Shown: piece after piece, positions 1 through 9,045 of the stretch | Layout of the letters: each line of letters opens with the position of its first letter | How positions within the stretch are numbered: the stretch's first letter is position 1 | NCBI GenBank assembly: GCA_964481885.1 | Contig: CAYZUS010000001.1 | Coordinates: 81,772-145,771 of the forward strand | Direction: 5' to 3' | DNA: 64,000 bases | Origin: Fen731 sp964481885 | GTDB taxonomy: Bacteria; Actinomycetota; Humimicrobiia; Humimicrobiales; Humimicrobiaceae | Notes under the pieces: generated by a model | What the model was told of the DNA's origin: nothing | Seen by the model: the letters and a program-made list of their open reading frames with translations, nothing else | Database searches by the model: none | Program-made: the position numbers and the translations under genes

Positions 1-33
1 GTTTTTTTTCAAGCAATACAGCTGCAAGACTTT

Positions 34-948
34 TCAATTTTTCCTTTGAAGTATAAATTGTGCAATCTTAATGAGCCATTCTTTCTCAACATCCATGCTC
101 TCTACTATCTGGATGGCAATGTTTATTTTTTCCTTTGCAATTTTTTTGGATTTTTCAATGCCAAACAAGCTGGGAAATGTATTCTTGTTCTGTAAAATAT
201 CCTTACCTGATGTTTTACCCGTTATTTCAATCGTAGATTCCAGGTCAAGCAGGTCATCAGTAATCTGAAAGGCCATGCCTATGTTTTCTGAATATTGCTT
301 AAAAAGGCTGATATAGTCATCGCCGGCACCTGATAATATTGCACCGCTTGTTACTGCAGCTGTAATAAGCTTTCCTGTCTTGTTTGCGTGCATATATTCA
401 AGAAGAGGTTTTGATATTTTTTTGCCTGCAAAAAATACATCAACTATCTGGCCCGCTACCATACCATGCGCACCCGACGCTGAACCAATTTCGGACAGAA
501 CTTTAACAAGTACTTCAGGAGGGCTTTCCTGCCTGGAAAGTATAATGTTAAATGCTTCAGCAAAAATTGCATCACCCGCAAGGATTGCTATATCCTCGCC
601 GAACTTCCTGTGGCAAGTGGGGGCGCCTCTGCGGAAATCATCATTATCTATTGCAGGAAGATCATCGTGGATAAGCGAATAGGTATGGATAAATTCAATG
701 GCACATGCGACCGGAAGAACCAGTTCGTAGTCTTTTCCAAGGCTTTTGGCAACAGTCAGGCATAATATCGGCCTTAATCTTTTTCCGCCGTTATTCATGC
801 TGTAAACAATAGATTTTTTAAGTATCTGCGGGATATCAGAATATCCTTTAAGATATTCATTTATGCGGTCATTTATTATTTTTATAAGGGATTCCGGATA
901 AAGAGAACCCGTTTCGTTAACAAAATTAGTGAATTCTTTCTTTTTCAT
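34..948 (-). CDS. ispA: Polyprenyl (farnesyl/geranylgeranyl) diphosphate synthase
   Basis: Trans-prenyltransferase of 304 aa that condenses isopentenyl diphosphate with allylic diphosphates in the cytosol to make isoprenoid precursors. The first aspartate-rich motif (HDDLPAIDND) is followed by FRRGAPTCHRKFGE, and the second is FQITDDLLDLE, so both Mg-diphosphate sites are intact. The wording of the first motif is that of the IspA (FPP/GGPP) subgroup rather than long-chain octaprenyl synthases. ATG start. It is the last gene of the aroC-to-ispA run and lies 25 bases after nusB. Chain length of the product cannot be read from the sequence. Confidence 0.9.
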   Translation of the reverse strand: MKKKEFTNFVNETGSLYPESLIKIINDRINEYLKGYSDIPQILKKSIVYSMNNGGKRLRPILCLTVAKSLGKDYELVLPVACAIEFIHTYSLIHDDLPAIDNDDFRRGAPTCHRKFGEDIAILAGDAIFAEAFNIILSRQESPPEVLVKVLSEIGSASGAHGMVAGQIVDVFFAGKKISKPLLEYMHANKTGKLITAAVTSGAILSGAGDDYISLFKQYSENIGMAFQITDDLLDLESTIEITGKTSGKDILQNKNTFPSLFGIEKSKKIAKEKINIAIQIVESMDVEKEWLIKIAQFILQRKN

Positions 949-973
949 TAAATAATCTGTAAATCAGTAATAA

Positions 974-1405
974 TTATCCAATATTTTTTAAAGTTTTTCC
1001 CTGCTGAATCTCAAGAAATATTTTTCCAAGCACGCCGTTTACAAATTTCGGTGTGTCCTCCTTCTGGCCAAACCTTTTTGCAATTTCAATAGCTTCATCC
1101 ACAGATACTTTCAGCGGTATTTCATTTTTGAAAAGCATTTCATAAATACCGACTCTTATTATGTTTCTGTCTATAAATGCTATTCTGTCTATGGTCCAGT
1201 TCTCAACTATTCTTTTAATAATAGTATCTATTTCGTCCAGGTTGCTTTTTACTCCTCTGACAATTTCAGACGTGAAAACATCTATCTCTCTTCCAAGAGA
1301 AATTTCATTAGCAATGGTCTTTTCAATATCTTTTTCCAAAAGATCACTCTGGTATAACAGGATAACGGCTTCTTCCCTGGCTTTTCTTCTTGATATTTTT
1401 GTCAT
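974..1405 (-). CDS. nusB: Transcription antitermination factor NusB
   Basis: Small all-helical RNA-binding protein of 143 aa that acts with NusE/S10 on boxA RNA in rRNA antitermination. The N-terminus (SRRKAREEAVILLYQSDL) and the C-terminal IAFIDRNIIRVGIYEML and VSVDEAIEIAKRFGQ stretches are typical of the family, and the length is normal. ATG start. It lies between efp and ispA. The efp-nusB neighbourhood is widely conserved in Gram-positive bacteria. Confidence 0.93.
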   Translation of the reverse strand: MTKISRRKAREEAVILLYQSDLLEKDIEKTIANEISLGREIDVFTSEIVRGVKSNLDEIDTIIKRIVENWTIDRIAFIDRNIIRVGIYEMLFKNEIPLKVSVDEAIEIAKRFGQKEDTPKFVNGVLGKIFLEIQQGKTLKNIG

Positions 1406-1515
1406 AATTATAAAACAAAAAATAATTTATGCAAGTGCATATTTGTGCCTATATATAATGTTTTTAAATAATAAGCATTATAAAAAGCGATTCTTTTAAA
1501 TATTTAAATATTATC

Positions 1516-1540
1516 AACTATTTAAAGCTGCCAAATAGTT
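1516..1540. other. Small inverted repeat in the efp-nusB spacer
   Basis: AACTATTT and AAATAGTT form a perfect 8-bp AT-rich stem with a 9-base loop, within the 202-base spacer downstream of efp. No clear T-run follows in the minus direction, so it is at best a weak terminator or processing site. The rest of the spacer is AT-rich with no gene. Confidence 0.3.
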
Positions 1541-1607
1541 TTTGCCATCAAGTATTTAACTATTGTCAGCTGATAAGCGCCGTCAAATATTTGGTTCTGT
1601 CAAAAAA

Positions 1608-2168
1608 TTATTTGCTTACTCTGGTTATATAGTCGCCGGTTCTTGTGTCTATTTTGATTATATCTCCTTCATTAATAAAAAGCGGAACCTGTATCTTTGC
1701 GCCTGTTTCTATTTCTGCAGGCTTGAAGGTATTACTTACAGTATCACCTTTGACTCCCGGCTCAGCTTTTAAAACCTTGGACTCTATTGCAAGAGGAAGT
1801 TCAATCGATATTGGCTCCCCCTTATAAAAGACAATGGTCACCTCGAGATTTTCAAGAAGAAATTTTTTGCGGTCGCCGATGTTCTCTTCAGAGACAATTA
1901 TCTGCTCAAAGGATTCACTGTCCATAAAATTATAATGCTCATCCTTATATAAAAACTGCATTTTTTTTGTTTCAAGTATGGCCTGCTCAATTTTTTCACC
2001 GGCCCTGAAAGTTTTTTCGATATTGGCTCCTGTATTAAGGTTTTTCAATTTTGTCCTTACAAAAGCTCCGCCTTTGCCCGGTTTTACGTGCTGAAAGTAA
2101 ATCACTTCAAAAAGTGAATCCTCGTAATTTATTGCCATGCCGTTCTTTAAATCATTTGTAGTTATCAT
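1608..2168 (-). CDS. efp: Translation elongation factor P
   Basis: EF-P, 186 aa, enters the ribosomal E site and relieves stalling at consecutive prolines. The N-terminal KOW-like domain carries the functional loop VKPGKGGAFVRTK, with the tip lysine at residue 32. The C-terminal OB domains end in IKIDTRTGDYITRV, the family hallmark. The start is fixed by a strong AAGGAGG Shine-Dalgarno a few bases upstream of the ATG. No EpmA, EpmB or YmfI partner is visible in the window, so how, or whether, Lys32 is modified cannot be said. It follows pepQ by 46 bases. Confidence 0.96.
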   Translation of the reverse strand: MITTNDLKNGMAINYEDSLFEVIYFQHVKPGKGGAFVRTKLKNLNTGANIEKTFRAGEKIEQAILETKKMQFLYKDEHYNFMDSESFEQIIVSEENIGDRKKFLLENLEVTIVFYKGEPISIELPLAIESKVLKAEPGVKGDTVSNTFKPAEIETGAKIQVPLFINEGDIIKIDTRTGDYITRVSK

Positions 2169-2214
2169 AAAAATGCCTCCTTATTATATAGAATAAATCC
2201 TAAAAGTCTGAAAT

Positions 2215-3345
2215 CTACTCAAGGACCAGAAGTGATTTTGAATCACTGTAAAAATTTTCATAACCTCCATCCTTAACAAGAACAATATCTTCAATTCTTA
2301 CTCCGCCGATGCCTTCAAGGTATATGCCCGGTTCTATCGTAATAACCATATTTTCTTTAAGTACCGTATCGTCAATAAAAGAAACTGTGGGGAGCTCATG
2401 AATCTCAAGCCCTACACCATGGCCAAGGCCATGGCCGAAGAATTTCCCGTATCCTTTTTCTTCAATGTATTCCCTTGAAACAGAGTCAAGTTCTTTACAT
2501 GTTATACCTGCCCTGCAGGCTTTTAAGGCTCTAGCTTGCGCCTGCAATACTATATCATATATTTGCTTTAATTTTTCTATTTTATCAGGGTTTTTGGAGT
2601 CATTTTGCTCATCCATAAATATTGTTCTTGTAAAATCAGAACAGTAATGATCATATTTACAGCCCATGTCAAATAATAATATGCCGCTATTTATTAATTT
2701 CCCTGAAGGCTCGTAGTGTGGCAAAGACGATGCCTGGTTATTTGCTATTATCAAATCAAAGGAAAGTCCGGAAGCACCATTTTTTATCATATTTCCCTCA
2801 ATCTCGAATGCAAGTTCTACTTCAGAAAATTTTCTGATGCCGGCATAACTTTTTTTCAGCACAAACTCGAAAGCACCCTGGGTTATTTCACAGGATTTCC
2901 TGATTGATTCAATCTCACATAAATCTTTAACGAGTCTTAAATCTTCCACAATCCCGGGAGCATTGGTAACTTCGATACCGTTTTCTTTCAAAACTTCTTC
3001 GGCTCTTAAGAAATTGTCATGACTGATACTATTGCCCTCAAAGCCGCAGCATTTTATACCCATCTCCCCGAGTATTTCTGAAAGTTTTTTGAATTTCTGG
3101 CTGAGAAATCTGACAACCCTGGTATTTTTAGCTGACACAGATTTGTTTGCCTGTTCAAAATGTATAAAGTGGGCAAGAAGCACTGTTTCATTTTCAGAAA
3201 TCACAGCAATACTTCCGGTATCTTTGCCGTAGAAACCGGTAAGGTAAAATATATTTTCGTCTTTAAAAACTATTAATCCTTTGAGCTTATTTTCTCTAAG
3301 CTTTTTCTTTAAATTTTCCTGCCTGATTTCAAAAATATTATCCAT
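2215..3345 (-). CDS. pepQ: Xaa-Pro aminopeptidase (M24 metallopeptidase)
   Basis: Cytosolic M24B peptidase, 376 aa, that removes residues preceding proline. The N-terminal creatinase-like domain covers about residues 1-130. The C-terminal pita-bread domain has the five metal ligands: FDMGCKYDHYCSDFTR (two Asp), GHGLGHGVGLEIHELP (His), ITIEPGIYL (Glu) and GGVRIEDIVLV (Glu). ATG start with GGAG 8 bases upstream. Three bases separate aroQ from it and 46 bases lie before efp. The aroQ-pepQ-efp order is conserved in many Gram-positive genomes. Prolidase versus aminopeptidase P activity cannot be separated by eye. Confidence 0.92.
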   Translation of the reverse strand: MDNIFEIRQENLKKKLRENKLKGLIVFKDENIFYLTGFYGKDTGSIAVISENETVLLAHFIHFEQANKSVSAKNTRVVRFLSQKFKKLSEILGEMGIKCCGFEGNSISHDNFLRAEEVLKENGIEVTNAPGIVEDLRLVKDLCEIESIRKSCEITQGAFEFVLKKSYAGIRKFSEVELAFEIEGNMIKNGASGLSFDLIIANNQASSLPHYEPSGKLINSGILLFDMGCKYDHYCSDFTRTIFMDEQNDSKNPDKIEKLKQIYDIVLQAQARALKACRAGITCKELDSVSREYIEEKGYGKFFGHGLGHGVGLEIHELPTVSFIDDTVLKENMVITIEPGIYLEGIGGVRIEDIVLVKDGGYENFYSDSKSLLVLE

Positions 3346-3348
3346 TTT

Positions 3349-3792
3349 TTAGTCTCCTTGTCCGCAATCCTGAGCTATGTAAATCAAAGCTATTTTATAC
3401 ACCTGAATCCCTAACCCGCTTAAAACACCTTTGACAGCCGGCGAAATAACCGATTTCTGTCTCCACTCTTCTCTTGCAAAAATGTTTGATATGTGGACCT
3501 CGATAACAGGGATTTTTACTGCAAGTATTGCATCATGAATGCTGTAGCTGTAATGCGTGAGAGCTCCTGGATTAATTATTATATAATCAGTGTTGCCGGC
3601 ACATGAATGCAGTTTGTCTAAAATATCCCCTTCGCTGTTTGATTGAAAGTATTCGAGTTCAATATTATTTTGATTTGAATATTCTTTTAAATCATTCAGG
3701 ACAGTTTCAAAACTTTTCTCACCGTAAATACTTTTTTCCCTCGTGCCCAGCAGGTTTAGATTTGGACCATTAATTATCGCCACTTTTTTCAT
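3349..3792 (-). CDS. aroQ: 3-dehydroquinate dehydratase, type II
   Basis: Third shikimate-pathway enzyme, which dehydrates 3-dehydroquinate to 3-dehydroshikimate. The 147-aa sequence is the dodecameric type II form: GPNLNLLGTRE at the N-terminus, catalytic Tyr in REKSIYG, FQSNSEGDILDKLH, INPGALTHYSYSIHDAI, and EVHISNIFAREEWR with the catalytic His. AAAGGGAAG upstream of the ATG is a good ribosome site. It is translated between aroB and pepQ in one apparent transcript. Confidence 0.96.
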   Translation of the reverse strand: MKKVAIINGPNLNLLGTREKSIYGEKSFETVLNDLKEYSNQNNIELEYFQSNSEGDILDKLHSCAGNTDYIIINPGALTHYSYSIHDAILAVKIPVIEVHISNIFAREEWRQKSVISPAVKGVLSGLGIQVYKIALIYIAQDCGQGD

Positions 3793-3855
3793 TTTATTTG
3801 CTTCCCTTTCGGTAATAGTATAAATTCCCAGAGTTTGCGTCCATACTTTAAAATC

Positions 3856-5061
3856 TTATAGCCTGACTGATATGTTTTTAAAAATTGCTTCTTTTATAAT
3901 ATCTGTCCCAACGTTACGATAAAAAACAGGCCTGTTTAGTGCTTTTAAGAGAACAAATTTGTTGGCAGATGCGGAAAATTTCTTATCAAATTTCATTGCA
4001 TCAAAAATATCGTCAGCCAGTTTGCCTTTGAGGGTTTCTTTATTACTTTCAGATTTTTTTGCATGTATTTCAAAATTACCCGGCGATTTTTCATCATCAA
4101 AATCATCACAGTAATCAAAGCTGTATGGCAATTTCAGCTTTTTATAAAGGCTGATGATACTATGCCTGAAAGAATCACCAAGCAGTCCAAGGCTTATTGA
4201 AATATCTATTGCAATAATCATCCCGATTGCTACGGCCTGGCCATGATTTATGCCTTTAAATCCTGAAATTTTTTCTAATGCGTGCCCTGCGGTATGTCCA
4301 AAATTAAGCAAATTTCTGTAATTACTGTCAAATTCATCTTTTTTTACAACAGATGTTTTAATTTTTGCACAAGAGTATGTTACTGCTTCAAACTGCGGAA
4401 GCGATATCAACTCTTTGAGTGTCCCGGTATCTGATATCTGCAGAGCCAGATTGTTTAAAAGCTCCAGTATCTTCCTGTCAAATATGATTCCGTATTTTAC
4501 AATCTCAGCCAATCCGTTAATTATGTCTTTTTCCTGCAGAGTTTGCAGAAATAAAGTATCCATTATAATTGCATGAGGCTGATAAAAACTTCCGATTACA
4601 TTTTTTACGTCTTTGAAGTTTACGACTGCCTTGCCACCAATACTGCTGTCTACCTGGGATATTATAGTGGTTGGTATCTGCAGCAGTTTTACGCCTCTGT
4701 GAAATGTTGAGGCAGCAAAACCTGCCAAGTCTCCTATCACGCCTCCGCCAAATGCGATTACAACGTCATCCCTGTGCATGTTAAGATCAAGCATGTTTTC
4801 ATATATATATTTCGTGTTTTCAAGACTCTTCTGTTCTTCACCATCTTTTAAAACTATTTTTTTTAATGATTTTGTAAACGAATTAAGAAAAACGTCTATA
4901 GTTTCGCCATAGATACCATTAACAACATCATTGGTTACAAATAGTATTTTTTCAGAACTAAAAAAATGTTTGTTTAATAGTTCTGGCGCAGTGTCTATTA
5001 TACCCCGCCCAATATAGACAGGATATTTTCTTAAAGTTGTCTGGGCACATATAGTTTTCAC
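3856..5061 (-). CDS. aroB: 3-dehydroquinate synthase
   Basis: NAD- and metal-dependent enzyme that converts DAHP to 3-dehydroquinate. The NAD-binding GGGVIGDLAGFAASTFHRG (from about residue 105), the IPTTIISQVDSSIGGK motif and the metal ligands in AEIVKYG and LLNFGHTAGHALE are all present. It uses a GTG start that overlaps the aroK TGA by 4 bases (GTGA), implying translational coupling. At 401 aa it is about 40 residues longer than usual. The excess sits near residues 316-348, a charged low-complexity segment just before the conserved MKFDKK. This is one of several such inserts in the window. Confidence 0.95.
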   Translation of the reverse strand: MKTICAQTTLRKYPVYIGRGIIDTAPELLNKHFFSSEKILFVTNDVVNGIYGETIDVFLNSFTKSLKKIVLKDGEEQKSLENTKYIYENMLDLNMHRDDVVIAFGGGVIGDLAGFAASTFHRGVKLLQIPTTIISQVDSSIGGKAVVNFKDVKNVIGSFYQPHAIIMDTLFLQTLQEKDIINGLAEIVKYGIIFDRKILELLNNLALQISDTGTLKELISLPQFEAVTYSCAKIKTSVVKKDEFDSNYRNLLNFGHTAGHALEKISGFKGINHGQAVAIGMIIAIDISISLGLLGDSFRHSIISLYKKLKLPYSFDYCDDFDDEKSPGNFEIHAKKSESNKETLKGKLADDIFDAMKFDKKFSASANKFVLLKALNRPVFYRNVGTDIIKEAIFKNISVRL

Positions 5062-5591
5062 TCTTTTATCCTTTGCAAAATTTCATCTGCAGCTTCAATG
5101 GGGGTTCTATGGTCTGTATCAACTGTAAAGTCCGCGGCATTTCTGTAAAAGTGATCTCTTTTTGTAATAAGTTCAGTTATTACTTCCATTCTGTTGGGTG
5201 CTTTAAGTAATGGCCTGTCAACTGTATTTTTAAGCCTTTCAAATGCTGCTGCAGGTGATACATGCAGAAAAATGACAGTACTGTTTTTTTTGATAATTTC
5301 AATGTTTTCATGCCTGATTATAACCCCGCCTCCGCATGCAAACACGCAGTTTTTGTTGACATATATCTTTTTTACAGTTTTTGTTTCAGTGTTCCTGAAA
5401 TACTCTTCCCCATGTTTTTCGAAAACATCAGAAATTGGCATATTCAAACTTAATTCAATGATATTATCAAGGTCCACAAACAAAAATTTTAGCCTTTCAG
5501 CTAAAATTTCTCCGGTTGTGGTTTTGCCTGAACCCATAAATCCTATAAGAGACAGATTTGTAATAGTTTGTGGCTGTATTTGTTTGTTCAT
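5058..5591 (-). CDS. aroK: Shikimate kinase
   Basis: Phosphorylates shikimate at the 3-hydroxyl with ATP. The 177-aa P-loop kinase has Walker A GFMGSGKTTTG at about residues 18-28, substrate-binding DLDNIIEL, FRNTETK, the CGGGVI loop and the VDRPLL lid motif. The aroB start overlaps its stop codon. ATG start with only a weak ribosome site. Confidence 0.95.
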   Translation of the reverse strand: MNKQIQPQTITNLSLIGFMGSGKTTTGEILAERLKFLFVDLDNIIELSLNMPISDVFEKHGEEYFRNTETKTVKKIYVNKNCVFACGGGVIIRHENIEIIKKNSTVIFLHVSPAAAFERLKNTVDRPLLKAPNRMEVITELITKRDHFYRNAADFTVDTDHRTPIEAADEILQRIKE

Positions 5592-5638
5592 TTAAAAGAG
5601 CTTCTTAAAATTTATATATCTGATATATGTCTGATATA

Positions 5639-6817
5639 TTAGATATTTTTTAAATAATTTATATAATTTCCATGATTTTGTGCAATCTCCGCAATATTAT
5701 CCATACCAAATTTATCCTGCATTGCGCTCATAAGCTCTATTGCAAGCATTGATTCTGCAACTATTGCTGCACTGGGAACAGCGCAAAAATCTGCCCTTTC
5801 CTTGAAACTTACTGCAGATTCTTTGGTTCTTATATTCACAGTCTTTAAACCCTTGTTAGTTGTTGGTATTGGTTTTGCAATAGCTTTTATGCTGACAGGC
5901 TCGCCATTTGTCATTCCACCTTCAATACCTCCGGCGTTATTAGTGTTTCTGTAAAAACCTTCTTTGTCGCCATAAAAAATCTCATCATGAAACCTTGTTC
6001 CTGTTTCAAAAGCTGCAGTCAGTGCGTTGCCGAAACTTACTGATTTGATTGACGGAACACTCATTATGCTGGCTGCAATCTTTGCATCAATCCTTCTGTC
6101 CCATTGTGTAAAAGAACCAAGACCGGTAACAACACCGGAAGCAATCACCCTGAATGCTCCTCCAAGAGAGTCTCCTTCTTCAGAGGTTTTTTTAATGAGC
6201 TTAATCATCTTGTCGGCTGCTTCTTCATCAGGACATCTCACAAGGGAATTTTCAATCCGCATCAAAAATTCCAAATCAGATTTGTTCTTTAGAGGATTAA
6301 ATGATTTCTTTACCACATTTTTAAAATTTTCCTCATCAATTTTTATTTTGCCTATCTGTTCAATATAACTTAATATAAATACGTCAAATCCTGCCAAAAA
6401 CAGCTTTGCAAAAGCGCCTACGGCAACCCTGACGGCGGTCTCCCTTGCGCTGCTTCTTTCAAGCACTTCCCTTATTGAATTTAGCCTGTATTTTATAATT
6501 CCCGGAAGATCTGCGTGGCCTGGACGTGGGTTTAATACATCTTCTTCACTTTCAAGTTTTTCTTTCTGGTTTTTCCAGTCAAGGTTATCAATCATGAAGG
6601 AAATAGGAGAACCCGTGGAAAATCCTTTCCTGATTCCCGAAAGAATCTTTATCTCGTCTTTCTCAATCGACATCCTGTGTCCCCTGCCAAATCCCATTTG
6701 TCTTCTTGCAAGTTCTGAATTAATAAAATCCGTATCAATTTTAATTCCTGATGGATAATCGTTTATTATTCCTGTCAGGGCCTGTCCGTGTGATTCGCCT
6801 GCTGTTAAAAAAATCAT
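5639..6817 (-). CDS. aroC: Chorismate synthase
   Basis: FMN-dependent enzyme, 392 aa, that forms chorismate from EPSP in the last common step of aromatic synthesis. Signatures seen are GESHGQALTGII at the N-terminus, GFGRGHRMSIE, RPGHADLPG, RSSARETAVRVAVGA and the flavin-site NNAGGIEGGMTNGEP. Clear AGGA-type ribosome site upstream of the ATG. It appears to be the first gene of a run aroC-aroK-aroB-aroQ-pepQ-efp-nusB-ispA. Its leader carries a 9-bp hairpin (6867-6906). aroA and DAHP synthase are not in the window. Confidence 0.96.
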   Translation of the reverse strand: MIFLTAGESHGQALTGIINDYPSGIKIDTDFINSELARRQMGFGRGHRMSIEKDEIKILSGIRKGFSTGSPISFMIDNLDWKNQKEKLESEEDVLNPRPGHADLPGIIKYRLNSIREVLERSSARETAVRVAVGAFAKLFLAGFDVFILSYIEQIGKIKIDEENFKNVVKKSFNPLKNKSDLEFLMRIENSLVRCPDEEAADKMIKLIKKTSEEGDSLGGAFRVIASGVVTGLGSFTQWDRRIDAKIAASIMSVPSIKSVSFGNALTAAFETGTRFHDEIFYGDKEGFYRNTNNAGGIEGGMTNGEPVSIKAIAKPIPTTNKGLKTVNIRTKESAVSFKERADFCAVPSAAIVAESMLAIELMSAMQDKFGMDNIAEIAQNHGNYINYLKNI

Positions 6818-6866
6818 TTTATGTCGCTTTCCTGTTTAATTTTTATCGAAATCCTGTTTTTGACCT

Positions 6867-6906
6867 GGAGCAAATCCACAACACCGAAATAAGTTTCATT
6901 TGCTCC
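6867..6906 (-). promoter_or_regulatory. Leader hairpin or operator upstream of aroC
   Basis: GGAGCAAAT (6867-6875) and ATTTGCTCC (6898-6906) form a perfect 9-bp stem with a 22-base loop, 50-90 bases upstream of the aroC ATG on the transcribed strand. It could fold in the leader RNA or act as a dyad operator. No T-run follows, so a simple terminator is unlikely. Regulatory function is inference. Confidence 0.4.
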
Positions 6907-7224
6907 GTGGCAAATTATAACTATTTTAAAACATAGAATATCTGTACTTTCTGTGCAGAAGACAACAGTCGTCCTCAAGTTGCATTAGCGCCCTGAGAGA
7001 TCTTTCAAGCATCAGCACAGATACTCCTTATTTCAGAACTTGCCCCATTTCTGCCTGAAAAAAGCCCGGCAATTCTGGAACAATTCACTGCTTTTTCAAA
7101 ATATAGTCTTATTCTGCTTATTTTAAAATTATTTCAGTTATTAATAAAGGTAAAAACTCAGGAATATTTACTAATCTTTCCTTTAAAGACAAAAAGCAGG
7201 AATAAATTGGCAACCAGGGGGTTA

Positions 7225-7301
7225 TAACTGGTGAGAACAGGAAGTCAATAATTTTAACAATTTTTACAGGTAAATGGGTAAGGACTCACCAACAGAAGTT
7301 A
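7225..7301. repeat. Interrupted inverted repeat downstream of the prepilin peptidase gene
   Basis: TAACTGGTGAG at 7225-7235 pairs with CTCACC (7285-7290) and AGTTA (7297-7301), giving 6-bp and 5-bp stems separated by a 6-base bulge. It lies about 30 bases after the prepilin peptidase stop. It may be a 3-prime end structure; no poly-T tail is seen. Confidence 0.25.
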
Positions 7302-7330
7302 AAAAGTTTTGGCAGGATTTAAAAAAAAGT

Positions 7331-8101
7331 TTAGAAAAACCCCGCATACCATCCGGATAAATAATTGCCTGCAAAAAATGCGACAAGTCCGCCTATTGAT
7401 ATAAACGGACCGAAAGGAATGTAAGCCTTTATAGTTTTTTTCTTGAATATTATAAAAATTATTCCGGCAATGGCACCGATTAAAAATCCTAAAAAAAGGC
7501 CCACTATAACATTTTTTACAAGGAAAGCTCCAAGCATCAAAGCAAGCTTGACGTCTCCAAGGCCCATTCCTTTGGGATAGATAAGGTGTACAATCAACAT
7601 GAAAGTAAAAGCACCTGCGCAAAAAGCAAGAGGAAGCCACCACTTGACCGGATTTAGAAGTGCGATGTTTAAGGTGCTTAATGCCAAACCGACAAGCGTA
7701 AATGGAAGAACGATAATATTGGGAATTATCATGAATTCCCAGTCAATAAAGGACACAACCAGAAGAATACTGGAAAGGATTATACCCGTGGCAGTATTTA
7801 TGGAAATCCCGAAAATACTATAGGCCAGAACATACAGCAGTCCTGTAAGCAGTTCGTGGATAATGTTTTGAGCGGCAACTTTCTGGCTGCAATTGCTGCA
7901 TTTACTTTTTCTGAAAATAGTTGAAAGGATTGGAAAGGCTGCAATCAGCGGCATGGGACTGCTGCATGATAAACAAATACAGTAAGGCTTAAAGATTTTC
8001 AGTTTTCTTGGAATCTTATATATAAGCACGTTGAAAAAACTGCCGGCAAAAAGACCCGAAACAAAAAGAGCACACGAAATTAAAATAAATTTTACATCCA
8101 T
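7331..8101 (-). CDS. Prepilin peptidase (type IV leader peptidase, A24)
   Basis: Integral membrane aspartic protease of 256 aa that cleaves class III signal peptides of type IV pilins or competence pseudopilins. The N-terminal cytoplasmic loop has two zinc-type cysteine pairs (CLSC and CSNC). The catalytic aspartates are in FIDWEFMIIPN and GMGLGDVKLALM (the GDVK motif). About seven to eight hydrophobic segments are visible. No pilin gene lies in the window. From memory, a prepilin peptidase-like gene is found between aroC and aroE in mycobacteria too, which supports the synteny. Confidence 0.92.
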   Translation of the reverse strand: MDVKFILISCALFVSGLFAGSFFNVLIYKIPRKLKIFKPYCICLSCSSPMPLIAAFPILSTIFRKSKCSNCSQKVAAQNIIHELLTGLLYVLAYSIFGISINTATGIILSSILLVVSFIDWEFMIIPNIIVLPFTLVGLALSTLNIALLNPVKWWLPLAFCAGAFTFMLIVHLIYPKGMGLGDVKLALMLGAFLVKNVIVGLFLGFLIGAIAGIIFIIFKKKTIKAYIPFGPFISIGGLVAFFAGNYLSGWYAGFF

Positions 8102-8136
8102 GACTTTATAAACTCGCCCTTTATCTATTATTTATT

Positions 8137-9018
8137 CTATTTCCAGGATTCAACTAACGCGTCTTTGATCTTTATTAAAAGCTTTTCCTCGGGCATGATA
8201 TCAAACCATATCTTAAAGGAAAATGCCGCCTGATTTATCAGCATGTCTATACCCGGTATAACTTCAGCGGCTCCATCTGCCTTTGCTTTTTCAATTAATT
8301 TTGTATTAAACGGTTTATAAACCATATCAAAAATGAATTTATCCTTTAAATTCCAGTGAGCCGGAACAGCAGGTATATTGATATTATCGATATTTCCAGT
8401 ATCCATACCGGCAGGGGTGCAGTTTATAATAAGATCTATTTCACCAAGTCTTTCTTCGATTTCTGTAAGACTTTTTAAAGGTTTGATTTTTAAAGGTTTG
8501 CCGAGCAGCTCAAAAAGGTGATCTGCCTTTCCCGGCTGTATGTCAAATACAAAAACGTCCTTTACAGGTTTTTGGGAAATGGAGTATACGGCACTTTTTG
8601 CTGCTCCTCCCGCTCCCAGTATAAGACATTTTTTCCCTTTCCATAAATATTTTTTATCTTCAAGAGATTTAATCAGCCCTTCTCCATCTGTGCTGTATCC
8701 GATTGTCTTATTACCATCCTCCTGGTAAATAAATCTGACCGTATTTACGGCCCGGAAAACAGATGCTGCTTCATCTGACCTATCAACAAGCTTAAAAATA
8801 TCCTCCTTGAATGGCATTGTTACATTAATACCGGTAAACCTTAAGTTTTGCGCACCCGCAAAAGCATCTTTAAGATTTGTGCTGTCTGGTTCAAATGAAA
8901 GGTAGACAAAGTTTTTACCATACTCTGATAAAAAGAAATTCTGAATAAAAGGTGAAAGGCTGTGTTTTGAAGGGTTTCCAAAAAGCCCGATTAGTCCTGT
9001 TTTTGAATCAATTTTCAT
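8137..9018 (-). CDS. aroE: Shikimate dehydrogenase (NADP)
   Basis: Reduces 3-dehydroshikimate to shikimate. Substrate-binding GNPSKHSLSP and NVTMPFKE (with the catalytic Lys) lie in the N-terminal domain. STDGEGL carries the catalytic Asp. GAGGAAKSAVYS is the dinucleotide loop, and GIDMLINQAAFSFKIW is the C-terminal signature. 293 aa is normal. It is separated from the other aro genes only by the prepilin peptidase gene. The ATG has no obvious Shine-Dalgarno, and a TATAAT-like box sits only about 28 bases upstream, so the leader may be very short. Confidence 0.94.
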   Translation of the reverse strand: MKIDSKTGLIGLFGNPSKHSLSPFIQNFFLSEYGKNFVYLSFEPDSTNLKDAFAGAQNLRFTGINVTMPFKEDIFKLVDRSDEAASVFRAVNTVRFIYQEDGNKTIGYSTDGEGLIKSLEDKKYLWKGKKCLILGAGGAAKSAVYSISQKPVKDVFVFDIQPGKADHLFELLGKPLKIKPLKSLTEIEERLGEIDLIINCTPAGMDTGNIDNINIPAVPAHWNLKDKFIFDMVYKPFNTKLIEKAKADGAAEVIPGIDMLINQAAFSFKIWFDIMPEEKLLIKIKDALVESWK

Positions 9019-9045
9019 AAATATGCGTTTAATGTTCTTTAAAAT

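Larger units (their letters stand above)
6818..7330. other. 513-base gene-free spacer between prepilin peptidase and aroC
   Basis: No supported open reading frame is seen on either strand. The part next to aroC carries the perfect inverted repeat at 6867-6906, and the part next to the prepilin peptidase stop carries a looser one at 7225-7301. The middle, about 6960-7200, shows nothing recognisable. Promoters for aroC are likely to lie here. Confidence 0.6.

Noticed and set aside
7225..7301. c-di-GMP or other riboswitch near the prepilin peptidase
   Set aside because: Only loose stems are present and no conserved riboswitch core could be matched; it also lies after, not before, that gene.
7299..7643. 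Open frame of 114 codons on the minus strand
   Set aside because: It overlaps the well-supported prepilin peptidase in another frame and has a Cys/Arg-heavy composition typical of a shadow.
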